The translations under genes and the position numbers were made by a program. Under the pieces are notes generated by a model. The model did not search any database, had not been told where the DNA came from, and saw nothing but the letters and a program-made list of their open reading frames with translations. Positions 1 through 8,418 of a DNA stretch of 64,000 nucleotides are shown in pieces. The stretch is taken from assembly GCA_039592335.1 (NCBI GenBank), contig JBDHBX010000014.1:1-64000 (forward strand), in the 5' to 3' direction. The DNA is from WVYX01 sp039592335. GTDB taxonomy: Bacteria; Gemmatimonadota; Gemmatimonadetes; Gemmatimonadales; GWC2-71-9. How positions within the stretch are numbered: position 1 is the first letter of the stretch; each line of letters begins with the position of its first letter.

Positions 1-1508
1 CCCTCGCGCTCGGCGATCTCCCTCGCCAAGTCCGCGTCGACGGCGGTCGACGGATCTCGATTCATCCGCTCGAGCACCTCTGCGATGGCCGACGCATCCA
101 TCAGACGAATGACGGTGGACTGTGCGAGATCGATGCGGAAAGCCTCGGTGACGGACGTGCCCAGGGCCGAGTCGGGCGTGCGATCCTCGAAGTCGGCCAG
201 GATGAGTCGGCCACGCGCCTCGAGCACGCCCGAGGCAACCAGCGTGCCAACCGGCCCGATCCCCATGAGCCGCATCGCCATATAGACACCCGCGACCAGG
301 GTCAACGCCACGAAGGCGAGCCCGCCGCCCATGATGGCACGGCGCCAGGTGAAGAAGCGCTGGACACCCTGGATCGGGGTCGCGACCTGCATGCCCGTGG
401 TACGCGCGATCGCCCGCTGCCGCTCGTGGTGGCCCGTAAGCAGCATGATGGGGAGCCCGATCGCCAGCAGTGCGACCGCCCCACCCACAACCCAGTAGGG
501 CAAGCCCAATTGCATCACGAGGAAGTAGACAATCGCCAGGGCACCGATCGATGCGAGGCCGAAGAGTCCGGCCACGCGTGCCGGATGCGCCCGCTGCACG
601 GCGATCGCGGCACTCGTCGCCGCCACGGGCTGCGTCCCGGTGGGTGTGGTGCCGCCGGTAGGCGTAGTGAAGGCATCCAACTGCGGCACGAGTTCCGCCG
701 CGCTCTGCCACCGATCCGCCGCCTTCTTCTCGAGACAGCGCATCACCAGCGCGTTGAGGCCGTCGGACACCACGCTGCGGTGCCGGGTCACGGGCTCCGG
801 CGCCTCGGTCACATGCATCGCCATCACGGCCTGCGGCGTGGCACCCGTGAACGGCGGTCGACCGCTGAGCATCTCGTAGGCGAGCGCGCCCACGGCATAG
901 ATGTCGGCGCGATGGTCGGTGTGCGGATCGGCGGCAGCCTGCTCGGGGGCCATGTAGGCCGGGGTGCCGAGCGCCACGCCGAGCGAAGTGAGCGACGACG
1001 AGCCGCTCGACGCCGACACCGCCTTGGCGACACCAAAGTCCGTGACCACCGCGTGGCCTTCCGAAAGCAACACGTTGTCGGGTTTGATGTCGCGGTGCAC
1101 CACCCCGTTGCGGTGGGCGTAGGCCAGCGCGTCCACTACCTCTCTCAATACCCGAATCGCCTCGCCGACGGGCAGCTCGCCCTCGCGTGCCAGCTTCACC
1201 CTGAGCGATTCCCCCTGGATGAACGGCATCACGTAGAACAAGAGGTCGCCGTCCGCCTTGGCCGTGAGCAGCGGAACGATGTGCGGGTGCTGCAGCTTGG
1301 CAGCCAGCTGAATCTCGCGGTGGAATCGCTCCTGGTTTACGCCGGCGGCCATTTCGGGCGGGAGCACCTTGATGACCACGTTGCGGCCGAGCCGGGTCTC
1401 TTCGGCCAGGAACACACGGCTCATCCCCCCGCCACCCAGCTCCCGCTCGATGCGGTAGGCGTCGCCGACGACAGCTTGGAGGCGCTGCAGCAGGTCGCCT
1501 TCGGGCAT
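1..1508 (-). CDS. PknB-type Ser/Thr protein kinase, C-terminus cut by window
   Basis: Receptor-type serine/threonine kinase, truncated at its C-terminus by the window start. The N-terminal catalytic domain has the glycine loop GGGGMSRV, the VVIKVLPP lysine, HRDIKPDN, DFG and GTPAYMAPEQ. A Thr/Gly/Pro linker follows, then three hydrophobic segments (two close together, one later), then the start of a periplasmic domain containing LILADFEDRTPDSALG, as in the downstream paralogue. The ATG at 1508 has a GGGGAGGG Shine-Dalgarno inside the end of the gene at 1512-4649, only 3 bp away, so the two are cotranscribed. The pair is a tandem duplication: kinase domains are nearly identical. Substrate and signal are unknown. 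Confidence 0.93.
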   Translation of the reverse strand, partial: MPEGDLLQRLQAVVGDAYRIERELGGGGMSRVFLAEETRLGRNVVIKVLPPEMAAGVNQERFHREIQLAAKLQHPHIVPLLTAKADGDLLFYVMPFIQGESLRVKLAREGELPVGEAIRVLREVVDALAYAHRNGVVHRDIKPDNVLLSEGHAVVTDFGVAKAVSASSGSSSLTSLGVALGTPAYMAPEQAAADPHTDHRADIYAVGALAYEMLSGRPPFTGATPQAVMAMHVTEAPEPVTRHRSVVSDGLNALVMRCLEKKAADRWQSAAELVPQLDAFTTPTGGTTPTGTQPVAATSAAIAVQRAHPARVAGLFGLASIGALAIVYFLVMQLGLPYWVVGGAVALLAIGLPIMLLTGHHERQRAIARTTGMQVATPIQGVQRFFTWRRAIMGGGLAFVALTLVAGVYMAMRLMGIGPVGTLVASGVLEARGRLILADFEDRTPDSALGTSVTEAFRIDLAQSTVIRLMDASAIAEVLERMNRDPSTAVDADLAREIAERE

Positions 1509-1511
1509 CGC

Positions 1512-4500
1512 CTAGCCCTCCCCTACCAGCCGCGCCATGCGCTCCCGCACGTCCCGCACGATGGGCTGCAGCTCGGGATCGGCGTCCTGGTACAGCTCCA
1601 CGAACCGGTTGTAATACTCGAGCGCCTTCTCACTGTCACCCTTCGCTTCGTACAGCTCGCCGGCGCGGCGGTAGGACGTGGGGAGCTCCGTGGCATCGAA
1701 GAATGACCAACGGACCGGACTCGTCGCGTAAGCCTCCCAGTAGGTCAGCGCGGAATCTGACTCACCGGCCATCTCGAATGCACGCGCCAAGGTGGATAGC
1801 TCGCACGGAGGGCAGCCGCTGCCCTGAAAGCCCCTGTGCAACTCGGCAATCCCGGTCTCGAGCTCACCGCCGGCCATACTCGCCCATCCGCGCGCGCGGT
1901 GATATTGACGCTCGAACCCGCGACCCATCTGCCACAAACCCGAGGCCTCGTAGGCCTGCGCGGCCGCGCGGGCTCTCGGAGCATCACCAGCGAGCGCGTA
2001 GTACTTCGTGAGGAACGCGTAGGGACGGTCCAGCAATGGTAGCGAGTCAAGAGGGTAACGCTCCAGGGCGTCCCGCACGAGCCGCTGAGCGTCAGCCAAC
2101 TCACCCGTCGCGAGCAGGCGATGGAGTGCTGCGTCGACGCTGTTGGCGACGTACTGCCCGGGGAGTCCTCTCCGCTCCGTCACGTCCAGAACGTCCCGCC
2201 AGTGCCGGTCTGCGTCCGCCAGTCGTCCCTGGATCGTCGCCAGGCGCGCGCTCTCCTGCCCCACCCACACGCGCCAGAACAGGTTGCCGGCTTGCTGCTC
2301 AGCCAGCGAAAGGAGCTCCTCAGCGGCCGCGTCATAATCGCGCTGCGCAAACGCCAAGCCGAAGCGCTGCTCCTTGCTGCGGGGATTCCCAGGAAAGTAC
2401 TGGTCGAAGACGTCCAGCACTGCCGCTGCCGAGTCGTACTCACCCACCATTCCGTAAGCGCCCGCGGTGTTGGTGAAGAACAGCGCGACGCTCGAATCCC
2501 CTTCCAGCGCACGGCTGTAGTACTCCAGCGCTCTCCGGTAATCCCGCAGCAGGAAGTATGCGACCCCCGTGTTGTTCAGGGCCGTCCCGTCGTTGGGGTA
2601 GGTCTCGAGCAGAGTACGGTAGGCGGCAATGACCCTCTCGCGCTCGCCCGTCACCCGGGAGTGGTACATCCCCGTCGCGTAGGCGCGCTCCCGGTCGGTG
2701 AGCCGGTCGCGATACTCATACGCCTTGGTGATCGCCTCCACCGCGCGGTCCTGCTGCTCGAAGTTGTTCCCCAGCACCGTCCCCAGCTTGCGCCACGCCA
2801 TGGCGAACGTGGAGTCCTCCTCGATAGCCGAGACGAATAGCTCCACTGCCCGGTCGTCGTCCCCGGCGTCCACGGCGCGGAGCCCCTGGGTGTAGAGGTT
2901 GAGGGCTTCGAGCGACGCGGTGGTCACCTGCTCCAGCGGGTGCTTGCGGCGGATCGTGCGCAGCGACTCCCCGATGCGCTCCCGCAGCTTGGCCGATAGC
3001 TCGTCCACCGCCGCGATGATCTCATCTGCGCTCCTGGCCGATGTCTGTTGCGCTGTGAGGACTTCGCCGTCCACTGACACGACCTGCGCCGAGATAGCGT
3101 ACCCGCTCCCCACCGACACGATGTCGCCCGTAATGATGGCCTTCAGCCCCTCTCGCACCGCAATCTCCAGTGCGAGAGGCTCATTGATGCGGACGTTCGG
3201 GTCCAACGCCATGCGCGCAAGTATCGGCGCAAGTCTGTTGGGCTCCATGACGGTCAGCACGGGAGACTGGGTCATGCCGACGCGAAACAACTCCGTGACC
3301 GTGCGCCCCAGACTCGAGTCCGCGGTGCGGTTTTCGAAGTCGGCGAGGATGAGCTTCTCCCGCTCCCCTATCGCCCCAGCTGCCATGAGGGTGCCCACCG
3401 GACCGATGCCCATGACGCGCATCGTCGTGTAGGTCCCGGCCACCAGAGTGAGTCCGACGAACGCCACGGCACCACCCAGAATGGCGCGGCGCCACGTGAA
3501 CAAGCCCCGAACTCCTCCCGGGGGCGTCGCCGTCATGACGCCCGTCGTGCGGGCCACGGCTCGCTGCCGCTCGTGATGCCCCGTGAGCAGCATGATCGGC
3601 AGGCCGATCGCGAGCAGCGCCACCGCGCCGTACACCACCCAGTAGGGCAGCCCGAGCTGCATGACCAGGAGGTAGACGATCGCCACCGCGCCGATCGACG
3701 CGAGGGTGAACAGCCCGGTCACGCGCCACGGGTTGGTCTGCCGCTGGATCGCCTCGAGGGCCAGCGCCGGAACCGGTTGGGTTCCGGTAGGCGTCATCCC
3801 ACCGCTGGGCGTCACCATGGCGTCCAGGTGGGGGATCATCTCGTCGGCCCGCTGCCAGCGATCGGCCGGCAGCTTCGCCAGGCAGCGCATCACCATCTCG
3901 TTCAGCGCGGCGGGCACCGTCGCGCGCTGGCTGGTCGTCGGCTCCGGCTGGTCCATCACGTGCGCCGCCAGGATCGCCTGGGGGTTGGGCCCAGCGAACG
4001 GCGGCTGGCCGCACAGCATCTCGTAGGCCAGCGCGCCCACGGCGTAGATGTCGGCCCGGTGATCCACGTTGGGGTTGGCGGCGGCCTGCTCCGGCGACAT
4101 GTAGGCGGGTGTGCCCAGCGCGACACCCAGCGAGGTCAGCGACGACTCACCGGTCGAGGCGCTCACCGCCTTGGCCACACCGAAATCCGTGACCACCGCG
4201 TGCTTGCCCGAGAGCAGCACGTTGTCGGGCTTGATGTCGCGGTGCACCACCCCCTGGTCATGCGCGTACGCCAGGGCGTCCAGCACCTCCTTGAGGATCG
4301 CCACCGCCTCACGCACCGGGAGCTCCCCCTCGCGGGCCAGCTTCGCCCTGAGCGACTCGCCCTCGATGTAAGGCATCACGTAGAAGAGGAGGTCGTCGTG
4401 CGAGCCCGCCGTCAGCAGCGGAACGACGTGGGGATGCTGCAGCTTGGCGGCGAGCTGGATCTCCCGCTCGAACCGCTCCACGTTGACGCCCGCCCCCATC

Positions 4501-4649
4501 TCGGGCGGGAGCACCTTGATAACCACCTGGCGGCCGAGCCGGGTCTCCTCCGCCAGGAAGACACGGCTCATCCCCCCACCACCGAGCTCCCGCTCGATGC
4601 GGTAGGTGTCACCAACGGCAGCCTGCAAGCGGTCCGGGAGGGCGCTCAA
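1512..4649 (-). CDS. PknB-type Ser/Thr protein kinase with membrane segments and TPR sensor region
   Basis: Serine/threonine kinase of 1045 residues. The cytoplasmic kinase domain spans about 15-280: G-loop 23-30, Lys45, HRDIKPDN with Asp138, DFG 155-157 and the APE-like SPEQ. Hydrophobic segments lie near 311-331, 336-356 and 389-409. The region from about 425 contains LILADFENRT, as in FlgO/TolB-N-like domains, and the rest is TPR-like helical repeats to the end. Predicted role: a membrane kinase whose extracytoplasmic or TPR part senses a ligand or partner. The start is TTG preceded by AAAGGA; no in-frame ATG lies just upstream. It precedes its tandem paralogue at 1-1508 by 3 bp. Confidence 0.92.
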   Translation of the reverse strand: MSALPDRLQAAVGDTYRIERELGGGGMSRVFLAEETRLGRQVVIKVLPPEMGAGVNVERFEREIQLAAKLQHPHVVPLLTAGSHDDLLFYVMPYIEGESLRAKLAREGELPVREAVAILKEVLDALAYAHDQGVVHRDIKPDNVLLSGKHAVVTDFGVAKAVSASTGESSLTSLGVALGTPAYMSPEQAAANPNVDHRADIYAVGALAYEMLCGQPPFAGPNPQAILAAHVMDQPEPTTSQRATVPAALNEMVMRCLAKLPADRWQRADEMIPHLDAMVTPSGGMTPTGTQPVPALALEAIQRQTNPWRVTGLFTLASIGAVAIVYLLVMQLGLPYWVVYGAVALLAIGLPIMLLTGHHERQRAVARTTGVMTATPPGGVRGLFTWRRAILGGAVAFVGLTLVAGTYTTMRVMGIGPVGTLMAAGAIGEREKLILADFENRTADSSLGRTVTELFRVGMTQSPVLTVMEPNRLAPILARMALDPNVRINEPLALEIAVREGLKAIITGDIVSVGSGYAISAQVVSVDGEVLTAQQTSARSADEIIAAVDELSAKLRERIGESLRTIRRKHPLEQVTTASLEALNLYTQGLRAVDAGDDDRAVELFVSAIEEDSTFAMAWRKLGTVLGNNFEQQDRAVEAITKAYEYRDRLTDRERAYATGMYHSRVTGERERVIAAYRTLLETYPNDGTALNNTGVAYFLLRDYRRALEYYSRALEGDSSVALFFTNTAGAYGMVGEYDSAAAVLDVFDQYFPGNPRSKEQRFGLAFAQRDYDAAAEELLSLAEQQAGNLFWRVWVGQESARLATIQGRLADADRHWRDVLDVTERRGLPGQYVANSVDAALHRLLATGELADAQRLVRDALERYPLDSLPLLDRPYAFLTKYYALAGDAPRARAAAQAYEASGLWQMGRGFERQYHRARGWASMAGGELETGIAELHRGFQGSGCPPCELSTLARAFEMAGESDSALTYWEAYATSPVRWSFFDATELPTSYRRAGELYEAKGDSEKALEYYNRFVELYQDADPELQPIVRDVRERMARLVGEG

Positions 4650-4750
4650 GATACGGGATTCCTTTGATCGGGATCGACCAACAAAAGTAGGCTGATTGCC
4701 CCTCCGAGGCCAGAGAGAGCGTCCCCGGGTTGGGTAACCAGGTCAAAGGC

Positions 4751-4786
4751 TTACGGCGCGCCGGAATCCTCTATCTTTGTCTCAGC
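4751..4786 (+). promoter_or_regulatory. Putative promoter of a leaderless cardiolipin synthase transcript
   Basis: TTACGG at 4751-4756 and TATCTT at 4772-4777 resemble -35 and -10 elements with a short 15-bp spacer. The -10-like hexamer ends 9 nt before the ATG at 4787 and no Shine-Dalgarno lies between, so transcription would begin at or next to the start codon. Inferred from sequence only. Confidence 0.35.
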
Positions 4787-6238
4787 ATGGAACCTCTGGT
4801 GAACGTGATCCAGTCCATGGGCTCCCTGGCCGTCTCGCTGACCTTCCTGCTCTCGGTCATCGCGTCGGCCCACGTGGTGCTCTACAAGCGCGACTCGCGC
4901 GCCGCCACGGCGTGGGTGGGCCTCATCTGGCTCGCGCCCATCGCCGGCTCGGTGCTCTACGTGTTGCTGGGGATCAACCGCATCCGGCGCCAGGCAATCA
5001 CCCAGCGCACCGCGCGGCTGGGCGTGTCGGGGGAGCTCCCACTTCCTCCGGCAGCCCCGCAGCCCGAGTTGCTGCCGCCCGAGGTGCAGCACCTGCATCC
5101 GCTTGCGGAGCTGGTGGATCGGATCTCGGCACGGCGCATCAAGCAGGGCAACGCCGTGGCACCCCTGGTGAACGGGGACGAGGCCTATCCCGAGATGCTG
5201 GCCGCCATCGAGAACGCCGAGCTCACCGTGGCGCTCAGCACGTACATCTTCGACAACGACGATGTGGGCCGGGGATTCCAGGAAGCGCTCGAGCGGGCGG
5301 TCAAGCGCGGCGTGGAGGTGCGGGTCCTGGTCGACACGGTGGGAGCCCGGTACTCGTGGCCCCCCATCTGGCGCTCGCTCAAGCAGCGCAAGGTCCCGGT
5401 GGCGCTCTTCGGACGGACCCTGTGGCCCTGGCGCATGCCGTACCTCAACCTGCGCAACCACCGCAAGCTACTGGTCGCCGATGGCCGGATCGGCTTCACG
5501 GGCGGGATGAACATCCGCCAGGGCCACGCACTGGAATCCCGCCCGCGGCACCCAGTCCAGGACCTGCACTTCCGACTCGAGGGGCCGGTGGTCGCGCAGC
5601 TGATGCGCACCTTCGCCGACGACTGGCTCTTCACGACGGGAGAGCTGCTGGACGACATCACTTGGTACCCCCCACTCGACGTGGCGGGCAGCGTGGTCGC
5701 CCGGGGCATCAACGACGGCCCCGACGAGGACTTCGAGAAGGCGCGCTTCGTGTTTCTCGGCGCCCTGGCGTGCGCCCAGCAGTCGGTGCGCATCGTGACG
5801 CCGTACTTCATTCCGGACCAGGCACTCATCTCGGCGCTTGATGTCACGGCGCTGCGGGGGGTGAAGGTGGAGATCCTGCTGCCCGAGGAGAACAACCTGG
5901 CGCTGGTGCAGTGGGCGTCCACCGCGCAGCTCTGGCAGGTGCTGGCCCGCGGGTGCCACGTGTACTACACGCCGCCGCCGTTCGATCACTCCAAGCTCAT
6001 GGTGGTGGACGCGGGCTGGGCCCTGTTCGGCTCGAGCAACTGGGATGCCCGCAGCCTGAGGCTCAACTTCGAGTTCGGGGTGGAGTGCTACGATGCGGCG
6101 CTCGCGGCCAAGTTCAACGCCCTCATCGAACGCAAGCTCGAGCGGGCGCGGGAGGTCACCGCCGCAGAGGTGAACGGGCGCAGCCTGCCCGTCAAGCTGC
6201 GGGACGGAGTCGCTAGGCTCGCGGCGCCGTACCTGTAG
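4787..6238 (+). CDS. cls: Cardiolipin synthase (phospholipase D family)
   Basis: Membrane enzyme that joins two phosphatidylglycerols (or PG with another phospholipid) into cardiolipin. Two N-terminal membrane helices (about residues 8-30 and 40-62 from ATG 4787) include the usual ATAWVGLIWLAPIAGSVLY segment. Two HKD motifs follow: HRKLLVADG in the first half and HSKLMVVDAG in the second, each with a downstream GG or GSSN segment. Length (483 residues) fits bacterial Cls. An upstream in-frame TTG at 4730 would add 19 residues before the membrane helix; I prefer the ATG because a -10-like TATCTT sits just ahead of it. It converges on the gene at 6316-6837. Confidence 0.93.
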   Translation: MEPLVNVIQSMGSLAVSLTFLLSVIASAHVVLYKRDSRAATAWVGLIWLAPIAGSVLYVLLGINRIRRQAITQRTARLGVSGELPLPPAAPQPELLPPEVQHLHPLAELVDRISARRIKQGNAVAPLVNGDEAYPEMLAAIENAELTVALSTYIFDNDDVGRGFQEALERAVKRGVEVRVLVDTVGARYSWPPIWRSLKQRKVPVALFGRTLWPWRMPYLNLRNHRKLLVADGRIGFTGGMNIRQGHALESRPRHPVQDLHFRLEGPVVAQLMRTFADDWLFTTGELLDDITWYPPLDVAGSVVARGINDGPDEDFEKARFVFLGALACAQQSVRIVTPYFIPDQALISALDVTALRGVKVEILLPEENNLALVQWASTAQLWQVLARGCHVYYTPPPFDHSKLMVVDAGWALFGSSNWDARSLRLNFEFGVECYDAALAAKFNALIERKLERAREVTAAEVNGRSLPVKLRDGVARLAAPYL

Positions 6239-6262
6239 CCCCTCCTACGCCGCCAAACGACA

Positions 6263-6292
6263 AGACGCGAGACCGTCGCCCGCCTCGCGTCT
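6263..6292. terminator. Bidirectional hairpin terminator
   Basis: A perfect 9-bp stem, AGACGCGAG (6263-6271) and CTCGCGTCT (6284-6292), closes a 12-nt loop between the convergent genes ending at 6238 and 6316. No long T-run follows, as is usual in very GC-rich genomes. Confidence 0.6.
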
Positions 6293-6315
6293 CACCGCCA
6301 TGGCTCGGCCGGTGG

Positions 6316-6837
6316 TCAGTGCCAGGTCGCGCCCATCGTGAACAGCAGCGACGCATTGGTCTCATGCTGCAGGAACTGCACGAGCACATCCACGTTGGGC
6401 GTGACATAGAAGTTGCCGCCGAGCCTGAAGTCGAAGCCCGAGCCCAGAGTAATCCCCACACCCTGGCGGTCCTCCAACCCGGCCTGGGCGACCCCCCACC
6501 CCCCCTTCAGGAACCAGGGGCCGCTCGCGAACGGATAGAGCAGTGCCGTGGCGGTGACGTTGAGGCGCTCGTGATTCCCCCCGTGTTCGTTGAACCACCC
6601 CAAGACCTCGCCGCCGAACAGCACGTGCTGGCTCACGGTACCACCCATCCGCAGGTAGACCGAGTAACCGCGCCCCATCGTGCCGAAGTCCCACTGCCAC
6701 GACTCCCAACCGCCACCCGCCCCGAACGCAATCCAGAAGCCCCGGTACTTGGGCTGCTCCTGCTCCTGCGCCTGTACGGGCACGGCGAGAGCCACGATCG
6801 CTGCCAGTTCTACCAGAGCCGTGATTCCACGCCGCAT
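6316..6837 (-). CDS. Small outer-membrane beta-barrel-like protein
   Basis: Secreted protein of 173 residues of unknown role. Residues 1-23 form a signal peptide ending in VQAQ. The remainder alternates hydrophobic and polar residues in short Gly/aromatic-rich strands (GFWIAFGAGGGWESW, YSVYLRMGGTVS, FLKGGWGVAQAG), as in eight-stranded OmpA/OmpX-like barrels, and it ends near the C-terminus with SLLFTMGATWH. The ATG at 6837 has a GGGAGG Shine-Dalgarno. A longer in-frame start near 7065 was rejected because it would bury the signal peptide. The family name is inferred from composition, not from a recognised signature. Confidence 0.75.
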   Translation of the reverse strand: MRRGITALVELAAIVALAVPVQAQEQEQPKYRGFWIAFGAGGGWESWQWDFGTMGRGYSVYLRMGGTVSQHVLFGGEVLGWFNEHGGNHERLNVTATALLYPFASGPWFLKGGWGVAQAGLEDRQGVGITLGSGFDFRLGGNFYVTPNVDVLVQFLQHETNASLLFTMGATWH

Positions 6838-7107
6838 GGTTGCCTCCCGGCTATCGTTCCTCCCATTCCCCAGACCTTGAGAAGGCAAGCGATATGCCGC
6901 AGCCGGCACTGGAAGCGAACAGGTTGTCATACAAGGGCTTAGAGACATCGATGGGCAATACCGCGCGGTACAAGTGACCCCTCCAGTGGACACTCGGCCG
7001 TGCGAGAACCGGGAAACGCGCGCCGACCTCCAACCGTAGTTCAACCAAACGGCTGTATCGCGCATCTAAGACGGGTGAGGACCTCAACCCCGACTCCGGA
7101 GCACACC

Positions 7108-8337
7108 ATGCGAAGCCTGCTCGCCATTGGCACCCCCACGGCCCTGCTGGCCGTCCTCGCGCTCAACGCCCCCCCACAGCAGCAGACCATCGAGGGGCGC
7201 TGGGACGCCGAGGGGCGGGAGTGGAACGACCAGCGGCGGATCCAGCTCGACCTCAGGGTCGAGATCGATGGCCACCGCACCCAGAACGGCAACAGCTACC
7301 GGCCCGAGGAGCTCCCCGGCCTGGACCTGTGGAGCGGCCGCTCGGGCGCGGTCCAATTCCAGCTCTCCCGCGAAGCCGGCTCGATGGCCTTCGAGGGCGA
7401 GCAGGACGGAGACGAGGCGTGGGGCCGCTTCGTCTGGACCGGGAGCGACGCGTTCGTGCAGAGCATGGCGCGGCTCGGCTACACCGGCCTCACCACGCGC
7501 AACCTCTTTTCCATGACGCTGCAGGACGTGACGACCACGTTCGTCACCGCCATGCAGCAACGGGGCTACCGCGACGCCACGGTCCGCGATCTGATCCGGA
7601 TGCGCATCCACGGCGTGAGCCCCGAGTTCGTGGACGGGCTGGCCAGTGCCGGCTACGACGGCATGTCGATCGACGACCTGGTCCGGTTCCGCATCCACGG
7701 GGTGTCGGTGCGCTACATCGAGGCGATGGCCGAGCACGGCTACACCAACCTGTCGGGCGAGGACCTCGTGCGGTTCCGCATCCACGGCGTGAGTGCGGAG
7801 TACGTGCAGACGATGGCCGCGGCAGGGTTCGACGACCTGTCGGCCGAGGACATCGTCCGGATGCGGATTCACGGGGTGAGCCCCGAGTTCATCGAGCGGT
7901 TGGGTGAGCTAGGATACACCGACCTCTCGGGCGAGGACCTGCGGCGGGCCCGCATTCACGGCGTGAGCGCCGACTTCATCCACGAGATGGCCGAGCTGGG
8001 GTTCGAGCTCTCCATGGACGAGCTGGTGCAGATGCGCATCCACGGGGTGAGTGCGGACTGGGTCGCGGGCTTTGCAGAGCTAGGCTATGACGATCTCAGC
8101 TCCGGCACGCTGCGCCGCATGCGGATCCACGGGGTGAGCCCCGAGTTCGTGGAGCAGATGGCGGCGGTCGGCTACGCCGACGTGCCGGCCGAGACGCTCA
8201 TCCGGTTCCGCATTCACGGGGTGAGCGCCGATTTCGTGAAGGAGTTGGAGGAGCACAACTTCACGAACCTCTCGGCCGAGGATCTGGTACAGGCGCGGAT
8301 CCACGGCGGCTGGATGCGGCGCGCTCAGAGGCCGTAG
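7108..8337 (+). CDS. Secreted protein of tandem 29-residue RIHGVS repeats
   Basis: Unknown function, 409 residues. An N-terminal signal-like segment (about 1-20) is followed by a roughly 110-residue domain with a beta-rich look. From about residue 125 the protein is repeats of about 29 residues: RIHGVS, an aromatic/acidic stretch such as PEFV, a short helix, GY, and LSxEDLVR. Eight copies keep RIHGVS exactly, preceded and followed by degenerate copies. Similar repeats occur, as I recall, in Bacteroidota and Gemmatimonadota proteins, sometimes fused to BlaR1-like M56 peptidases; no peptidase is present here. The ATG at 7108 has GGAG upstream. A longer start at 7000 would place about 36 residues before the signal peptide. 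Confidence 0.85.
   Translation: MRSLLAIGTPTALLAVLALNAPPQQQTIEGRWDAEGREWNDQRRIQLDLRVEIDGHRTQNGNSYRPEELPGLDLWSGRSGAVQFQLSREAGSMAFEGEQDGDEAWGRFVWTGSDAFVQSMARLGYTGLTTRNLFSMTLQDVTTTFVTAMQQRGYRDATVRDLIRMRIHGVSPEFVDGLASAGYDGMSIDDLVRFRIHGVSVRYIEAMAEHGYTNLSGEDLVRFRIHGVSAEYVQTMAAAGFDDLSAEDIVRMRIHGVSPEFIERLGELGYTDLSGEDLRRARIHGVSADFIHEMAELGFELSMDELVQMRIHGVSADWVAGFAELGYDDLSSGTLRRMRIHGVSPEFVEQMAAVGYADVPAETLIRFRIHGVSADFVKELEEHNFTNLSAEDLVQARIHGGWMRRAQRP
7603..8313 (+). repeat. Coding tandem repeat, 87-nt period
   Basis: The codons for RIHG begin at 7603, 7690, 7777, 7864, 7951, 8035, 8122, 8209 and 8296. Spacing is 87 nt except for one 84-nt step (7951 to 8035). The first eight keep the full RIHGVS; the ninth reads RIHGGW. 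Nucleotides vary mostly at third positions, so the repeats are old and held by selection on protein rather than recently amplified. Confidence 0.9.
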
Positions 8338-8363
8338 CGGCACCGGGCAGCACAGGTGTGACG

Positions 8364-8386
8364 AGCCCCGGGCCAGCCCCGGGGCT
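8364..8386. terminator. Bidirectional hairpin terminator
   Basis: The stem AGCCCCGG (8364-8371) and CCGGGGCT (8379-8386) closes a 7-nt loop between the convergent genes ending at 8337 and 8419. It can be extended past a bulged T on the right side. Confidence 0.6.
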
Positions 8387-8418
8387 TCGTGTATGCGCTC
8401 CGGTTGCCGGGCCCGCCC

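Noticed and set aside
7603..8313. Regular 87-nt repeats considered as a CRISPR-like or non-coding repeat array
   Set aside because: Spacers and repeats form one open frame with conserved residues; divergence falls on third positions.
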